Origin: Gammaproteobacteria bacterium
Lineage (GTDB): Bacteria > Pseudomonadota > Gammaproteobacteria > Pseudomonadales > Azotimanducaceae
DNA length: 64,000 nucleotides
NCBI GenBank assembly: GCA_026706935.1
Contig: JAPOXV010000018.1
Location: 186,001-250,000, forward strand
Reading direction: 5' to 3'
Positions within the stretch are counted from its first letter, which is position 1; each line of letters begins with the position of its first letter. Positions 26,974 through 36,994 of this stretch are shown piece by piece. The position numbers were made by a program, and so were the translations under genes. The notes beneath the pieces were generated by a model. The model made no database searches. It was not told the origin of the DNA and worked only from the letters and a program-made list of their open reading frames with translations.

Positions 26974-28276
26974 CCGAACGACGAACTCGTCGGGTGAAAG
27001 CGTGGAAGCGCTTGTGTCCAAGATCGCGCAACAGCGCTCGAAATTAGCTCGAAGTCGATCATTCGCGGAGATCCGCGAAATTGCATATGACTTGGGTTTA
27101 CAACGAGTCGCAGAAAAGCAAGTAGTTGTGGGTGGTACCAACGGTAAGGGAAGTACGGTCGGTTACCTGCAGCAAATCTTGTCACAACAAGGCGTTCGCG
27201 TTGGCACCACGACATCTCCGCACCTTCATAGTTATCTTGAGAGAATCAGTCTCGAAGGCGTGAAGGTCGAAGCGCGTCAATGTGCTGATTCGATTCGTAA
27301 GGTTGCAGACGCCACGTCTGGTGTACCGTTGACCTACTTTGATCTGACAACACTTTCGGCCTTGAGTCTGTTTCGGCAGTGGGAAGTGGACGTAGCCGTC
27401 ATCGAGGTAGGTCTAGGGGGACGACTCGACTGCGCTAACGTCGTAGACAACGATGTTGCCGTCATCACGAACGTTGACTTAGACCACACTGCGGTACTGG
27501 GTACTTCAATCGAGGAAATCAGCAAAGAGAAAGTGGGTATCGTGAGGTCGAATAAACCTCTTGTATACGCTGACAGCCGAGATAACCAGGTTGTCGAAGC
27601 TTGCGCCGAAAAGCACGCTAGTCCAGTATTCAGGATTGGTCGTGAATTTGGTCTTGTAAATAAAGATACAGTATTTATTACGATGAATGGCACGCAGAAG
27701 CACTATGCATTACCGTCTTCAGTGATCCACGCGACAAAGAGTTTCGGTGCGGCATTGCAAACCGCTACCTTGATGGATCTCACACCGAATGACGTCGCGT
27801 TAAGAACCATGCGCTTTTCGACCCCAGTTGGGCGACTTGAGCAAGGATATACTCGTGACCGAAATTGGATCTTGGATGTCGCACATAATCCAGCGGCGAT
27901 TCGATACCTTCGACAAACGCTCGCTGGTAAAAACATCTCAGAGTGTGTTGTCGTCTTCGCATGTTTCTCGGACAAAGATGTAAAAAGTATGTTTGCGAGT
28001 CTCACGGAACCTTTGGATTGCGATGCGACTAATGCGATAGGGATTGTGATCACCGATTCTCAAGGTGCTCGGGGGATGAGCGCGGTAACTGCACGCCGAA
28101 AGTTAGAAAACGTACTAAATCGAGTGCAGGTCGAACCGGACTTGGAGAAAGCGCTATCCGTTGCGGCAAGCTTGTCAGACCCGGAAGTGCCAGTCGTTGT
28201 ACTTGGTTCCTTTGACATCGTCTCCCGTGCCCGGAGAGCGTTGACTATGTGCGAGACTGTAAACGGCGTTACTTAA
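26963..28276 (+). CDS. folC: Folylpolyglutamate synthase/dihydrofolate synthase
   Basis: FolC (437 residues) adds glutamate to dihydropteroate and folates. The ATP loop is GTNGKGSTVG, followed by TTSPHLHSYLERI and the Mur-ligase-like VGLGGRLDCAN and LDVAHNPAA blocks. The frame starts at GTG 26963, inside the end of trpA; GTG 27001, with GTGAAAG upstream, is an equally plausible start and would shorten it by ~13 residues. dedD follows with a TAATG overlap. Confidence 0.93.
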   Translation: MPVDRTTNSSGESVEALVSKIAQQRSKLARSRSFAEIREIAYDLGLQRVAEKQVVVGGTNGKGSTVGYLQQILSQQGVRVGTTTSPHLHSYLERISLEGVKVEARQCADSIRKVADATSGVPLTYFDLTTLSALSLFRQWEVDVAVIEVGLGGRLDCANVVDNDVAVITNVDLDHTAVLGTSIEEISKEKVGIVRSNKPLVYADSRDNQVVEACAEKHASPVFRIGREFGLVNKDTVFITMNGTQKHYALPSSVIHATKSFGAALQTATLMDLTPNDVALRTMRFSTPVGRLEQGYTRDRNWILDVAHNPAAIRYLRQTLAGKNISECVVVFACFSDKDVKSMFASLTEPLDCDATNAIGIVITDSQGARGMSAVTARRKLENVLNRVQVEPDLEKALSVAASLSDPEVPVVVLGSFDIVSRARRALTMCETVNGVT

Positions 28277-28797
28277 TGGAAATAAAAACGCGTGATCGCG
28301 TTGTCGGAGGGGTTTTCCTAGCTGCACTCGTAGTGATTCTCCTACCGATGCTCTTCGATGAGTCACGAGGTCCCGCCCTTGAAATCGAACCAATGGAAGA
28401 ACTCGATATCGACCGGGTACCTGAGATACCTCTTCCTAACGCGAGTTCAGCTGCATCAAAACGAGATGAGCTGCGTCAGATCGTTGACGAGGACGGATTC
28501 CTAGTGGAGTTCGGAACACGTGTAGGTGACGTGACTATCGACGAGAACTTGAATGACTCGGGTTATTGGGCTGTGCAGCTTGGCAGTTTTCGGGAGGAAG
28601 ACAAGGCGGATGCGCTTCGCATACGTCTTCAAGCGGATGGTCAGCGGACTTGGATTTCTCAAGCGAAAATTGAAGGTGAGATCATGACCCGAGTTGCCGT
28701 TGGGCCGTTTAATGAACGACAGGCAGCGGAATCATTTCGCGAAGTCGCCGCAGACAAGTATGAAATAGATGGGTTGGTTGTAGGTTACCAGCCTTGA
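28276..28797 (+). CDS. dedD: DedD-like SPOR-domain protein
   Basis: This protein of ~173 residues has one N-terminal membrane helix (~9-28) and a C-terminal SPOR domain (~95-173, from WAVQLGSFREEDKAD to the terminal YQP). SPOR domains bind denuded septal peptidoglycan, and DedD helps cell constriction. The position between folC and cvpA is the standard DedD location. ATG 28276 shares its A with the folC stop; an upstream start at 28249 is not favoured. Confidence 0.87.
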   Translation: MEIKTRDRVVGGVFLAALVVILLPMLFDESRGPALEIEPMEELDIDRVPEIPLPNASSAASKRDELRQIVDEDGFLVEFGTRVGDVTIDENLNDSGYWAVQLGSFREEDKADALRIRLQADGQRTWISQAKIEGEIMTRVAVGPFNERQAAESFREVAADKYEIDGLVVGYQP

Positions 28798-29279
28798 ACG
28801 GCTTTAACCTGTGGGACATCGGTTTCGCAATCCTCCTCCTGATTTCGACATATCGCGGCTGGTCAAAGGGTGCAGTGATCGACACGATCGCGACCGTTGT
28901 TTTGCTGATCGCCGTAGTAGGGGGTCTGTTATTCGGCACGGAGGTTGGTAACCTCATCTTAGGTGAGTCGAAACAAGGTCAAAACCCTTGGTCATTACCG
29001 CTCGGCTTCGTGATCGTATTCATCGTCGTCACGCTAATTGGTGCGCTCATTCGCAAGGCAATCGATTCAGCCATATCCGAATCCGCGATGCGCCCTGCCG
29101 ACCGGATGATTGGACTGTTGTTGGGTGTGGTCAGAGGGTTATTAGTGATCATGCTCATCATCGCTTGTACATTGAGATGGTTTCCTGATTCCCCAGCGCT
29201 GATGCATTCGTTTTCATTGCAACTGCTTGATCCGTTTATTAGCGACGTTAGCAAGTTTGTAGACTTGTTAGTAGGTTAG
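28794..29279 (+). CDS. cvpA: CvpA family membrane protein
   Basis: CvpA (161 residues) has four predicted membrane helices and the family's YRGWSKGAV block after the first helix. It is needed for colicin V production in E. coli and for envelope stress survival in other bacteria; its mechanism is unknown. It lies in the usual place before purF. The start is TTG 28794, overlapping the dedD stop. Confidence 0.9.
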   Translation: MNGFNLWDIGFAILLLISTYRGWSKGAVIDTIATVVLLIAVVGGLLFGTEVGNLILGESKQGQNPWSLPLGFVIVFIVVTLIGALIRKAIDSAISESAMRPADRMIGLLLGVVRGLLVIMLIIACTLRWFPDSPALMHSFSLQLLDPFISDVSKFVDLLVG

Positions 29280-29322
29280 CGCAAATTCGACCAATCGTGT
29301 CTACACAAAGAGAGACTTAAAC

Positions 29323-30861
29323 GTGTGCGGAGTCGTTGGAATCGTTGGTGGCACTGAGATCAATCAGGAGCTCTACGACGCGATGCTCATCCTACAGCAC
29401 CGCGGTCAAGACGCAGCAGGCATGGCGATCTCAGATGGTGAGAGATTAGCACTACGGAAAGCTAACGGCTTAGTAAGCGAAGTTTTCCAGGAAAGGCATA
29501 TGTTGCGTGCGCGCGGAAAACTTGGTGTTGGACATGTGCGCTATCCGACCGCGGGAACGGCAACATCGGCAGAAGCTCAACCGATGTATGTGAATTCGCC
29601 TTGCGGCATTTGCATCGCGCACAACGGCAACATTACAAACTCGAAAGCGCTACGTGAGGACATCACAGGCAAGTACAACCGACACCTGAACACACGTTCC
29701 GATTCGGAAATACTCTTAAACGTATTCGCACACGAGTTACAGAATAGTGATCAAGCAGTTAGCGAACCCGCGAGTATCTTTAATGCTGTTGCTGCCGTGC
29801 ATCAGCAATGTATTGGTGCATACGCAGCAGTCGCTTTAGTCATTGGTGGGGGTATCGTCGGATTTCGCGACCCGCGAGGTATCCGTCCTCTGGTCGTTGG
29901 GACTCGCGACAGCTCGACGAAGTCCACGCCTGATTACATGATTGCAAGCGAAACAGCAGTGCTGGATATTTTGGGATTTACACCACTACGGGACATCGAA
30001 CCAGGCGAAGCTTGCTACATTACGGAAGACGGCGAGCTACACATTCAGCAATGTGCGGAACAACATACTCACACACCGTGCATTTTTGAGTACGTCTACC
30101 TCGCACGACCTGACTCGGTACTCGACAAGATTTCTGTCTATAAAGCTCGATTGAGCATGGGTGAGGCATTAGCCGAAACTTTTCTTGAGAGGTTTCCGAA
30201 CGGTGCGCACGACGTTGATGTAGTCATACCTATACCAGAAACTAGCCGTACAGCTGCGCTCCCACTAGCGCATCGATTAGGCGTGGACTATCGCGAGGGA
30301 TTCGTTAAGAATCGTTACATTGGACGGACGTTTATCATGCCGGGTCAGTCGATGCGCAAAAAGTCAGTTCGTCAGAAGTTGAACGTGATCGAACTTGAAG
30401 TACGAGACAAAGTCGTGCTGCTTGTAGAAGACTCGATTGTTCGTGGTACGACGATTCGCGAGGTGATCGAACAGTGTCGTCAAGCTGGCGCTAAAAAGGT
30501 CTACCTCGCGAGTGCAGCGCCGCCGGTTAGGTATCCGAATGTATTCGGTATCGACATGCCGAGCACGGATGAGTTTATTGCGACGGGTCGGACTGAAGCG
30601 GAGATTCAGGAGAGTTTAGGTGTTGAGTTGCTGGTGTATCAAAAATTGGCAGATCTCAAGCGCGTTGTTCGGAGCTGGAACAATGACATTGAGGAGTTTG
30701 ATTGCTCGATCTTTGATGGTCGGTACAACTGTGTCGGAGTGGACGCGTCGTATCTCAGCCAGTTATCTTTAGAGCGCAATGACTATACGCGATCCATCGA
30801 AGACGTTTTCGAAATCGAATCGGACGAAGAACACGCAGCGTCCCATCGAGTGAATGCCTAA
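29323..30861 (+). CDS. purF: Amidophosphoribosyltransferase
   Basis: PurF (512 residues) makes phosphoribosylamine, the first committed purine step. The start is GTG 29323, so that Cys2 (MCGVVGI) becomes the catalytic N-terminal nucleophile of the glutaminase domain. The C-terminal PRTase domain has the PRPP motif VLLVEDSIVRGTT. The mature N-terminus begins directly at the Cys, without a propeptide, as in E. coli. It overlaps the next gene by 8 bases. Confidence 0.96.
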   Translation: MCGVVGIVGGTEINQELYDAMLILQHRGQDAAGMAISDGERLALRKANGLVSEVFQERHMLRARGKLGVGHVRYPTAGTATSAEAQPMYVNSPCGICIAHNGNITNSKALREDITGKYNRHLNTRSDSEILLNVFAHELQNSDQAVSEPASIFNAVAAVHQQCIGAYAAVALVIGGGIVGFRDPRGIRPLVVGTRDSSTKSTPDYMIASETAVLDILGFTPLRDIEPGEACYITEDGELHIQQCAEQHTHTPCIFEYVYLARPDSVLDKISVYKARLSMGEALAETFLERFPNGAHDVDVVIPIPETSRTAALPLAHRLGVDYREGFVKNRYIGRTFIMPGQSMRKKSVRQKLNVIELEVRDKVVLLVEDSIVRGTTIREVIEQCRQAGAKKVYLASAAPPVRYPNVFGIDMPSTDEFIATGRTEAEIQESLGVELLVYQKLADLKRVVRSWNNDIEEFDCSIFDGRYNCVGVDASYLSQLSLERNDYTRSIEDVFEIESDEEHAASHRVNA

Positions 30862-31348
30862 AGAACGAGGGAAAAAGCGCGATCGTCCTGCGCGATCAGA
30901 ACATTTCCTTAAACCACGTCCAAGGTCGACACCTTGCGTAGGAATATGTTCGACGTCGCATGGTGATTTCGTATGCCGCGGTTGTAAACGTTTTTTCAAC
31001 GAAGTTCGAGATTGGCAGAATTTCGATCCGGATCAGAGAGAGATGGTCTTCAGCCGTCTTGCGCAGCTCAAGCGAGATAGCATTCTTGCATTGGTGGGGA
31101 TCGCCAGCGAAAAGCAACTAAGTTCAAGAACGGACGAGTTTGTTGGCAAGGATTGCGAGGACTTAGCGTTACGAATTTACGAAGCATTGGCTCGCTGTGA
31201 GGGAGTCTACGCGGAGTGGGGATTGCATCCGCCTAAGAGTTTAGATGGGTGGCAGGATCCTATAAACGTGCTCAAACATATCGAGGATTTCTTTTATGAA
31301 ACCTCGCGCGGCGCGTTCGAGCAGTTCTACAAGATCCGTGCGAATTAA
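30854..31348 (+). CDS. DUF1289-containing protein
   Basis: This 164-residue protein has a DUF1289 domain at ~28-75, with Cys in PCVGIC and VCRGCKR followed by the family block RDWQNFDPDQRE. The Cys arrangement suggests metal binding. A helical region of ~90 residues with no recognised match follows, longer than in the usual small DUF1289 proteins. The N-terminus is highly basic. Translation is coupled to purF by overlap and to miaE by a 1-base overlap. No function is known. Confidence 0.75.
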   Translation: MPKERGKKRDRPARSEHFLKPRPRSTPCVGICSTSHGDFVCRGCKRFFNEVRDWQNFDPDQREMVFSRLAQLKRDSILALVGIASEKQLSSRTDEFVGKDCEDLALRIYEALARCEGVYAEWGLHPPKSLDGWQDPINVLKHIEDFFYETSRGAFEQFYKIRAN

Positions 31349-31953
31349 TGGTGCTCCCTGCACCGATCCAGAGTCTCTTGCTGTGCCAAACGCCTTCGGC
31401 GTGGCTTGAGGAAGCATCGCGCCGAATACCCATCCTTCTCATAGATCAAGCAAACTGCGAGAAGAAGGCGGCTGCAACTGCTGTCTCTCTTTTGCATCGT
31501 AGTAGCGTAGACGAGCGATTTACCTTGGATCTTTCGCGCATCGCTAGGGAGGAACTTAAGCACCTTGAACTCGTATTGAAAGCATGTAAGCGTCAAGGTG
31601 TCCAAATAGAGCGTTTGTCCGCAGGTCGCTACGCTGGTGCATTACACACGTGGATGAGTAAGAGAGAACCGGAACGGTTGATCGACCAGCTGCTGGTATG
31701 TGCGATGATCGAAGCAAGATCTTGCGAGCGAATCGGCGCGCTACTTAGCATCCTGGAAGGCGAGTTACAAGCTTTGTATGAAAAGCTGCACGATGCCGAA
31801 GATCGTCACTTCGAGTTCTATGTCGCGAGAGCATCAGAGCTTGACGCTGAGTACGCAGGAAAGAGACTACAGAGTTTGCGCCAACTTGATGCAGGTCTCG
31901 TAATGCAGCCGGATCAAGCATTCAGATTCCACAGCGGTTTACCGAGTTCTTAG
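31348..31953 (+). CDS. miaE: tRNA-(ms2io6A)-hydroxylase
   Basis: MiaE (201 residues) is a di-iron monooxygenase that hydroxylates ms2i6A at position 37 of tRNAs reading U-initial codons. The ferritin-like four-helix fold shows the iron ligands in DQANCEKKAA, in REELKHLE and in the later ARSCERIG and DRHFEFY stretches. It needs O2, which fits an aerobic lifestyle. It converges with lpxH, and their 3' ends overlap by 4 bases. Confidence 0.9.
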   Translation: MVLPAPIQSLLLCQTPSAWLEEASRRIPILLIDQANCEKKAAATAVSLLHRSSVDERFTLDLSRIAREELKHLELVLKACKRQGVQIERLSAGRYAGALHTWMSKREPERLIDQLLVCAMIEARSCERIGALLSILEGELQALYEKLHDAEDRHFEFYVARASELDAEYAGKRLQSLRQLDAGLVMQPDQAFRFHSGLPSS

Positions 31954-32675
31954 TTCGGTTGCATAGCAAAGCACTCAAGTCTGAACGCTGATTCCTGCTG
32001 ACGCAGGAGCCAACCACAACGATCCCAATCACCCAATACGAACCGTTTCATTCCATCGTGAAGTTGGTGGATCCCGGGTCGATGGGTGTGACCGTGGATC
32101 ATTGCTTTACAGTCGTGTACGTCGAGATCTTTTTCGATCTCCGCTTCGACCACATCCGTAATGTTTTCTGCTTTCAAATCGTTCGAGATCTTACTTTGCT
32201 CCCGAAGCGAACGAGCGAGCGCGCGTCTTTCTTCCAAGGTCGAACCGAGAATCTGATCCTGCCATTCCGATGATCGGAATAGCTCACGCATTTTCATGTA
32301 TCCAACGTCACTCGTGCAATATGCGTCACCATGCGCCAAAAGTACCCGATGCGGAAGGTCGTTACCGTCGAGTACGAAGGGATCTCTGACTAAGGAAACA
32401 CCCGTACGATCGGCAAACTCCTCACCGTACAAGAAATCGCGGTTTCCATGCATCACGTGTACGGGCACCTGTCGCGTGCAAGCGAATAGGTCACTGACTA
32501 ACGCATTTGCGAAACTAGAGTCGTCATCGTCCCCGATCCAGACATCGACGAGGTCGCCGAGGATGAATACGTCATCGCCGTTGTCGCTTGCATTTCGAAG
32601 CACATCCTGAAATGACTTGTATCGAGGGCTCAGATTAGACTCAAGATGAAGATCTGAGATGAAAACGCGACTCAA
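31950..32675 (-). CDS. lpxH: UDP-2,3-diacylglucosamine hydrolase
   Basis: LpxH (241 residues) is the manganese phosphoesterase that makes lipid X in lipid A synthesis. Metal-binding motifs are SDLHL at the N-terminus, GDLVDVWIG, HGNRDFL, and the late HGHTHRP. Its presence shows a lipopolysaccharide outer membrane, which is relevant beside a sterol pathway. It overlaps the folD stop by 4 bases. Confidence 0.95.
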   Translation of the reverse strand: MSRVFISDLHLESNLSPRYKSFQDVLRNASDNGDDVFILGDLVDVWIGDDDDSSFANALVSDLFACTRQVPVHVMHGNRDFLYGEEFADRTGVSLVRDPFVLDGNDLPHRVLLAHGDAYCTSDVGYMKMRELFRSSEWQDQILGSTLEERRALARSLREQSKISNDLKAENITDVVEAEIEKDLDVHDCKAMIHGHTHRPGIHQLHDGMKRFVLGDWDRCGWLLRQQESAFRLECFAMQPN

Positions 32676-33526
32676 TTCGTGGCTCGATTAACTGAGTCCA
32701 GGAGGTTTTGGAGAAGAGAAACGCGAGTCATCGGTCCGACTCCACCTGGCACGGGTGTGATCCAGCTTGCGACCTCGGAAACACCTTCGAAGTCGACATC
32801 TCCTCGTAATGAGCCGTCCGGTTGTTGCTCGATGCCGACGTCAATGACAATCGCACCTGGTTTGACCCAATCTTTCTGAATCAAGCCTGCCTTACCGGTT
32901 GCCGAGACCAGTATGTCAGCTTCGCGCACGAGCTCCTTTGTGTTGCGTGTGAATTTATGTGCCGTCGTCACCGTACTGCCTACCAAAAGTAGCTCTAATC
33001 CCATCGGTCGGCCGACATGGTTGGATGCACCGACTACCACGCTGTGAGTACCGAGAAGGTCCTCACCCGTATGTCTAAGTAATGTCATGACGCCTTTAGG
33101 AGTGCAACTGCGATGGGCAGGATGTCGCAACGTTAGCAACCCCATGTTGTGCGGCGATACGCCGTCAATGTCCTTTCGTGGGGCAAGTTCGCCGATGACG
33201 TTCAAATCATTTAAGTGAGAAGGTAACGGCAACTGCACCAAAATCCCGTCCACCAAGGGGTCTGCGTTTATTCGTTTAACGAGTGCACAGACTTCAGCTT
33301 CTTGTGCACTTGCTGGTAGGTGGTATACGTGGCAATCGATGCCTGCGTCTTCGCAATCGCGCTTTTTCAGCCGAACATAGAGTTCCGATGCTGGGTCGTC
33401 GCCCACGAGAACGACGGAGAGATTAGGTAATCGAAGACCGCGTTGCGCTCGTTGCTCAAGTTTTGCCTTGACCTGCTTGCGAATGTCTTTGGCGATCCGC
33501 TCACCGTTGAGAATCTTGGCGGTCAA
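32672..33526 (-). CDS. folD: Methylenetetrahydrofolate dehydrogenase/cyclohydrolase
   Basis: FolD (284 residues) interconverts 5,10-methylene- and 10-formyl-THF with NADP. The active-site Lys is in YVRLKKRDCEDAG, the DGILVQLPLP motif is intact, and the NADP-binding VVGASNHVGRPMG and late PVPGGVGPMT blocks are clear. In the VVGxSxxVGxP motif the usual Arg is replaced by Asn-His (GASNHVG), which may affect cofactor preference. It is cotranscribed with lpxH. Confidence 0.95.
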   Translation of the reverse strand: MTAKILNGERIAKDIRKQVKAKLEQRAQRGLRLPNLSVVLVGDDPASELYVRLKKRDCEDAGIDCHVYHLPASAQEAEVCALVKRINADPLVDGILVQLPLPSHLNDLNVIGELAPRKDIDGVSPHNMGLLTLRHPAHRSCTPKGVMTLLRHTGEDLLGTHSVVVGASNHVGRPMGLELLLVGSTVTTAHKFTRNTKELVREADILVSATGKAGLIQKDWVKPGAIVIDVGIEQQPDGSLRGDVDFEGVSEVASWITPVPGGVGPMTRVSLLQNLLDSVNRATN

Positions 33527-33668
33527 AGGCAGCTTCGCAATATGGCAGCGGCGAACGCAGGAATTTTAGATTTAAGAGTGGGATATCAAGTTGGATCAAA
33601 ACCAAACGCCAGATCTGGACCGCTAAGATTCTTGGCACATTTCTTACGTGAAACGATAGGCAATAGTG

Positions 33669-33908
33669 ATGGTTAATGCGATTCCGATCATCGGTTGGGC
33701 AATTAGCTTTGTGCTTGCGACGCTTCTCGCCGTTCCATTTTGGTTTGTCTGGTCCTATTTAGGTATTGGGGAGATGTTCGGCTTTCTGCCCGTAGCACTT
33801 CAAACACCTGGATTTTGGGCGACCGTAGGCATATTCATGTGCTTAAGCATTTTTAGAGCCGTGGCGTTACCGCGTGGTTTGCACGTAGGTGATAAAAACG
33901 GCGATTGA
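33669..33908 (+). CDS. Small membrane protein of unknown function
   Basis: This 79-residue frame has two hydrophobic segments (~5-30 and ~45-64) and a short polar tail. No family is recognised. ATG 33669 is preferred to GTG 33666. It precedes the tRNA genes on the same strand and may be an ordinary small inner-membrane protein. Confidence 0.55.
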   Translation: MVNAIPIIGWAISFVLATLLAVPFWFVWSYLGIGEMFGFLPVALQTPGFWATVGIFMCLSIFRAVALPRGLHVGDKNGD

Positions 33909-34010
33909 CGCATGCATATTAACGCTGCGCGGGTAAGTTATCCGAGCGCGTGGGGCAGTTTCCGCTTGATAACTGAGCATCACCGCTTCAGATTTGGATA
34001 ATTTTGGCAC

Positions 34011-34087
<77 letters not shown>

Positions 34088-34234
34088 GTGAATGAACGTG
34101 GTGCTGACATATTCTCACGGATATGGTGTGCCCCTAGGTGTGCGAAGTTACCTGCAGCCTGAGTTTTCGCTTCTGACTGCCAGTCGATGATCTTCTACAG
34201 GTGACGTCGATAGCGTGTGACTGAGGCTCAGTCT

Positions 34235-34310
34235 GCGCCTGTAGCTCAATGGATAGAGCATTGGCCTTCTAAGCCAACGGTTGAAGGTTCGAATCCTTCC
34301 AGGCGTGCCA
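34235..34310 (+). tRNA. tRNA-Arg (anticodon TCT)
   Basis: A complete 76-base tRNA with anticodon loop CTTCTAA between TTGGC and GCCAA, T arm GGTTCGAATCC, and encoded CCA. The first acceptor pair is G-T. It reads AGA/AGG. Confidence 0.95.
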
Positions 34311-34343
34311 CCTTTCAGAATCGTTCGTAAAATCGAATTGCGT

Positions 34344-34419
34344 GGTGGATGTAGCTCAGTGGTAGAGCCCCGGATTGTGGTTCCGGCTGTCGAGGGTTCA
34401 AATCCCTTCATCCACCCCA
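34344..34419 (+). tRNA. tRNA-His (anticodon GTG)
   Basis: A 76-base tRNA with anticodon loop TTGTGGT, T arm GGTTCAAATCC and encoded CCA. The extra G at -1 (34344) facing the discriminator C is the identity mark of tRNA-His. It ends 22 bases before the tig start, so tRNA processing would release the tig mRNA. Confidence 0.95.
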
Positions 34420-34441
34420 CTATGTCAATCTAATTTCCAAC

Positions 34442-36211
34442 ATGACGTACGAATATGTGCAAATCGGTGAATTCACACGTGAATACACCGTACCAATAAG
34501 TCAAGAAGCGCTGGATGGGCGTGTTCACGAGCTCACAAACGAAGTTGCATCGAGTGCCCATCTCAAGGGATTTCGTAAAGGTAAAGCGCCTCGTAAGGTG
34601 ATTTCGCAGCGTTACGGTTCCGCGATAGAAAACGATGTACTCGAGAAAATCGTCAACGAGAACTGTAGTTCGATCCTCTCCGAAGAAGGATTGCAGGCGG
34701 GATGGATCGGCAGACCGTACCTCGCGGCACCGACTGACGCTCCTTACACGTACAAGGTACGCGTTGAGACGATGCCGAAGATCGAGATTGGCGATCTATC
34801 GGAACTCACGATCAAACGTCCAAACGTCATCTTGACTGACGAGGAAGTAAAGAATCAGATCGATTCAGCACGTGCTCGATGTATTGAGTGGTATGAGTTG
34901 AAAGGCGACGAGATTCAATCCAAATCGGGCGATCGTGTTTGGATCGAGTTTCCTATGGATTCCGAAGTTAGTGATATAGCAGGCTCTGAGGTCCCGCACG
35001 ATAACCAGGCTGAACGATTTCCGATTGTTCTACTTTACCCGCGAAATGAAAAATCTGAATCGCTTCATTCCAAGCTAGCCGGACTTTCTGTAGGTGATCA
35101 GCTTGAAGTCACAGGCGAAGAACTAAGCAACGAATTAGGTGTAAGTGAGGACGCCACGCCGAACGACACATCCGCTCGTGTTGTACGTATTGATACCGGC
35201 GATTTACCTCATTTAGGACCGTCGCTCCTGGCTCGACCGGAATTCCGCCATCTCATAGAGTCGGAGTCAGATGCCAGTATCGAGAGTATTGAGGATTTGA
35301 TACCTATCGCACGTAGCTCCATGGAAGAAGCCATTGAACGGACGACAGATCAAGTTGTTCAGAATCGAGCGATGTGGACACTCGCAAAGCGGCACGTAAC
35401 GTCGATACCACGCGAGGTATTACGTCAACGGTTTTTAGAAGCCGCACAAGTCGGCGAACAAAACCTACAAACGACATACATGGCGTTTCGCCTCTTTGAT
35501 CCGATCGTAGATGGTGAAGCCTTGGATCAACAGCTACTCATGGCGACACCGCCCGATCGTGATCAAGAAGAAGCACCTTCCGAGACGGAAACCGAAACAT
35601 CGTCGTCTGCGAACGGCGAGGAACATCTGCTTCCAGAGAGTCTCCGGACGTTTTGGACGGCCGAAGTTAACCGAGCAATTCAACGCGTCGCATTCACTTT
35701 GACGCAACAGGCTTTGATCGAACAACGAAGTATTGAGGCAGATCAAGAATGGGTTGCGCAGCAGATTCAAGCGAAAGCGGATAGCGTCAATATGGTAGAG
35801 GACCAGTCGAGAGCACAGGAGTATCTCGATTACGTCTACGGTGAGCAGCACTATCAGGAGCTGGTTACGACAAGCTTATTACAGCAAGCAACCAAACTCT
35901 TGCTTGATGAGGCGACAATCGAAGACGAGGATGTCGAGTTTGAGTCATTCTTTTCGCAGTCGACCAGCGACGACGCCGAAGAAGCGTTGGATTCCTTTGA
36001 GGTAGCGCCTAGCCTTCCAGATCCAGAGGGCTTTATCTCGGGAATCGAGCAATCTTCCGACGATGGATCGGCTGACTTTGTAGATCAATCACCACTGACC
36101 GGCGACGAAGCGAAAGCGAACATCACCGAACCTTCAGATGCAAAAAACGTAGAAAGCGACGCTGATCGTAAGCAAGGGCTTTTCAAGAAACTGTTCAAGA
36201 AGAACTCGTAA
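34442..36211 (+). CDS. tig: Trigger factor, unusually long with an acidic C-terminal extension
   Basis: Trigger factor is the ribosome-bound chaperone. The N-terminal ribosome-docking domain is clear, with the signature GFRKGKAP at ~residues 40-47. The PPIase region (~150-260) is poorly conserved and carries an insertion-like stretch. The protein has 589 residues against 432 in E. coli: a linker rich in Glu/Ser (~360-395), an extra helical region (~400-490), a long acidic stretch and a basic tail ending KKLFKKNS. Position before clpP-clpX confirms the call. The extension may be a species-specific client-binding or regulatory part; this is inference. Confidence 0.9.
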   Translation: MTYEYVQIGEFTREYTVPISQEALDGRVHELTNEVASSAHLKGFRKGKAPRKVISQRYGSAIENDVLEKIVNENCSSILSEEGLQAGWIGRPYLAAPTDAPYTYKVRVETMPKIEIGDLSELTIKRPNVILTDEEVKNQIDSARARCIEWYELKGDEIQSKSGDRVWIEFPMDSEVSDIAGSEVPHDNQAERFPIVLLYPRNEKSESLHSKLAGLSVGDQLEVTGEELSNELGVSEDATPNDTSARVVRIDTGDLPHLGPSLLARPEFRHLIESESDASIESIEDLIPIARSSMEEAIERTTDQVVQNRAMWTLAKRHVTSIPREVLRQRFLEAAQVGEQNLQTTYMAFRLFDPIVDGEALDQQLLMATPPDRDQEEAPSETETETSSSANGEEHLLPESLRTFWTAEVNRAIQRVAFTLTQQALIEQRSIEADQEWVAQQIQAKADSVNMVEDQSRAQEYLDYVYGEQHYQELVTTSLLQQATKLLLDEATIEDEDVEFESFFSQSTSDDAEEALDSFEVAPSLPDPEGFISGIEQSSDDGSADFVDQSPLTGDEAKANITEPSDAKNVESDADRKQGLFKKLFKKNS

Positions 36212-36230
36212 CTACAGGAGTAAATTACAT

Positions 36231-36839
36231 ATGGCGCTTGTGCCAATGGTGTTAGAACAGACAGCAAGGGGTGAACGCTCCTATGACTTGTTCTCGCGCC
36301 TTTTGAAAGAACGCATCATCTTTATCAACGGTGCGATCGACGACGCGGTCGCGAGCGTGGTCGTTGCACAACTGTTGTGGTGCGAGTCTGAGAATCCGGA
36401 TAAGGACACGCACCTCTATATCAACTCACCGGGTGGCTCGGTGACCGCGGGTCTATCGATCTATGACACGATGCAGTTTGTGCGGTGCGATGTTGAGACG
36501 ACGTGTATCGGTCAAGCGGCCAGCATGGGTGCATTCCTGTTAGCCTCTGGCGCTGAAAACAAGCGGTTTGCATTGCCGAATTCCCGCATCATGCTTCATC
36601 AACCGTCAGGTGGCTCCCGAGGGGTCGCGGCGGATATCGAAATCGCGGCACGCGAGATATTGGCGATTCGTCAACAGCTCAATGAACTGTTGGCCACGCA
36701 CACCGGTAAGTCTGTTGAACAGATTGCGAAGGACACAGATCGTGACTATTGGATGACACCTGCTGAAGCTGCAGAATATGGCCTAATTGACAAGGTACAA
36801 GAGCCGCGCGTAAAGTTGCCAAAGGCGGTGAATGAGTGA
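36231..36839 (+). CDS. clpP: ATP-dependent Clp protease proteolytic subunit
   Basis: ClpP (202 residues) is the serine protease chamber served by ClpX and ClpA, both encoded in this window. Catalytic Ser is in [11 protein letters not shown], His in SRIMLHQP and the Asp follows near TDRDYWM. The short N-terminal propeptide is present (processing probably near residue 10). A good ribosome-binding site, AGGAG, precedes ATG 36231. It lies 19 bases after tig. Confidence 0.97.
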   Translation: MALVPMVLEQTARGERSYDLFSRLLKERIIFINGAIDDAVASVVVAQLLWCESENPDKDTHLYINSPGGSVTAGLSIYDTMQFVRCDVETTCIGQAASMGAFLLASGAENKRFALPNSRIMLHQPSGGSRGVAADIEIAAREILAIRQQLNELLATHTGKSVEQIAKDTDRDYWMTPAEAAEYGLIDKVQEPRVKLPKAVNE

Positions 36840-36994
36840 CGAAAAACGATGCAAGTTGCGACCGCGAAGTTAGCTTGACGCTTGTACCCGTTAGTCGTGC
36901 AACACGACGAATTGCCTATTAAGTCCTATAACGTGCTATTCTTTGACTACGGAGCACACGAACGTGCACGGACGAACTGAAGAAAATCTGCAGC

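Noticed and set aside
33997-34002. GATAAT as -10 box for the tRNA operon
   Set aside because: It would place the transcript start almost at the first base of tRNA-Pro, leaving no leader for RNase P, and has no -35 match at proper distance.
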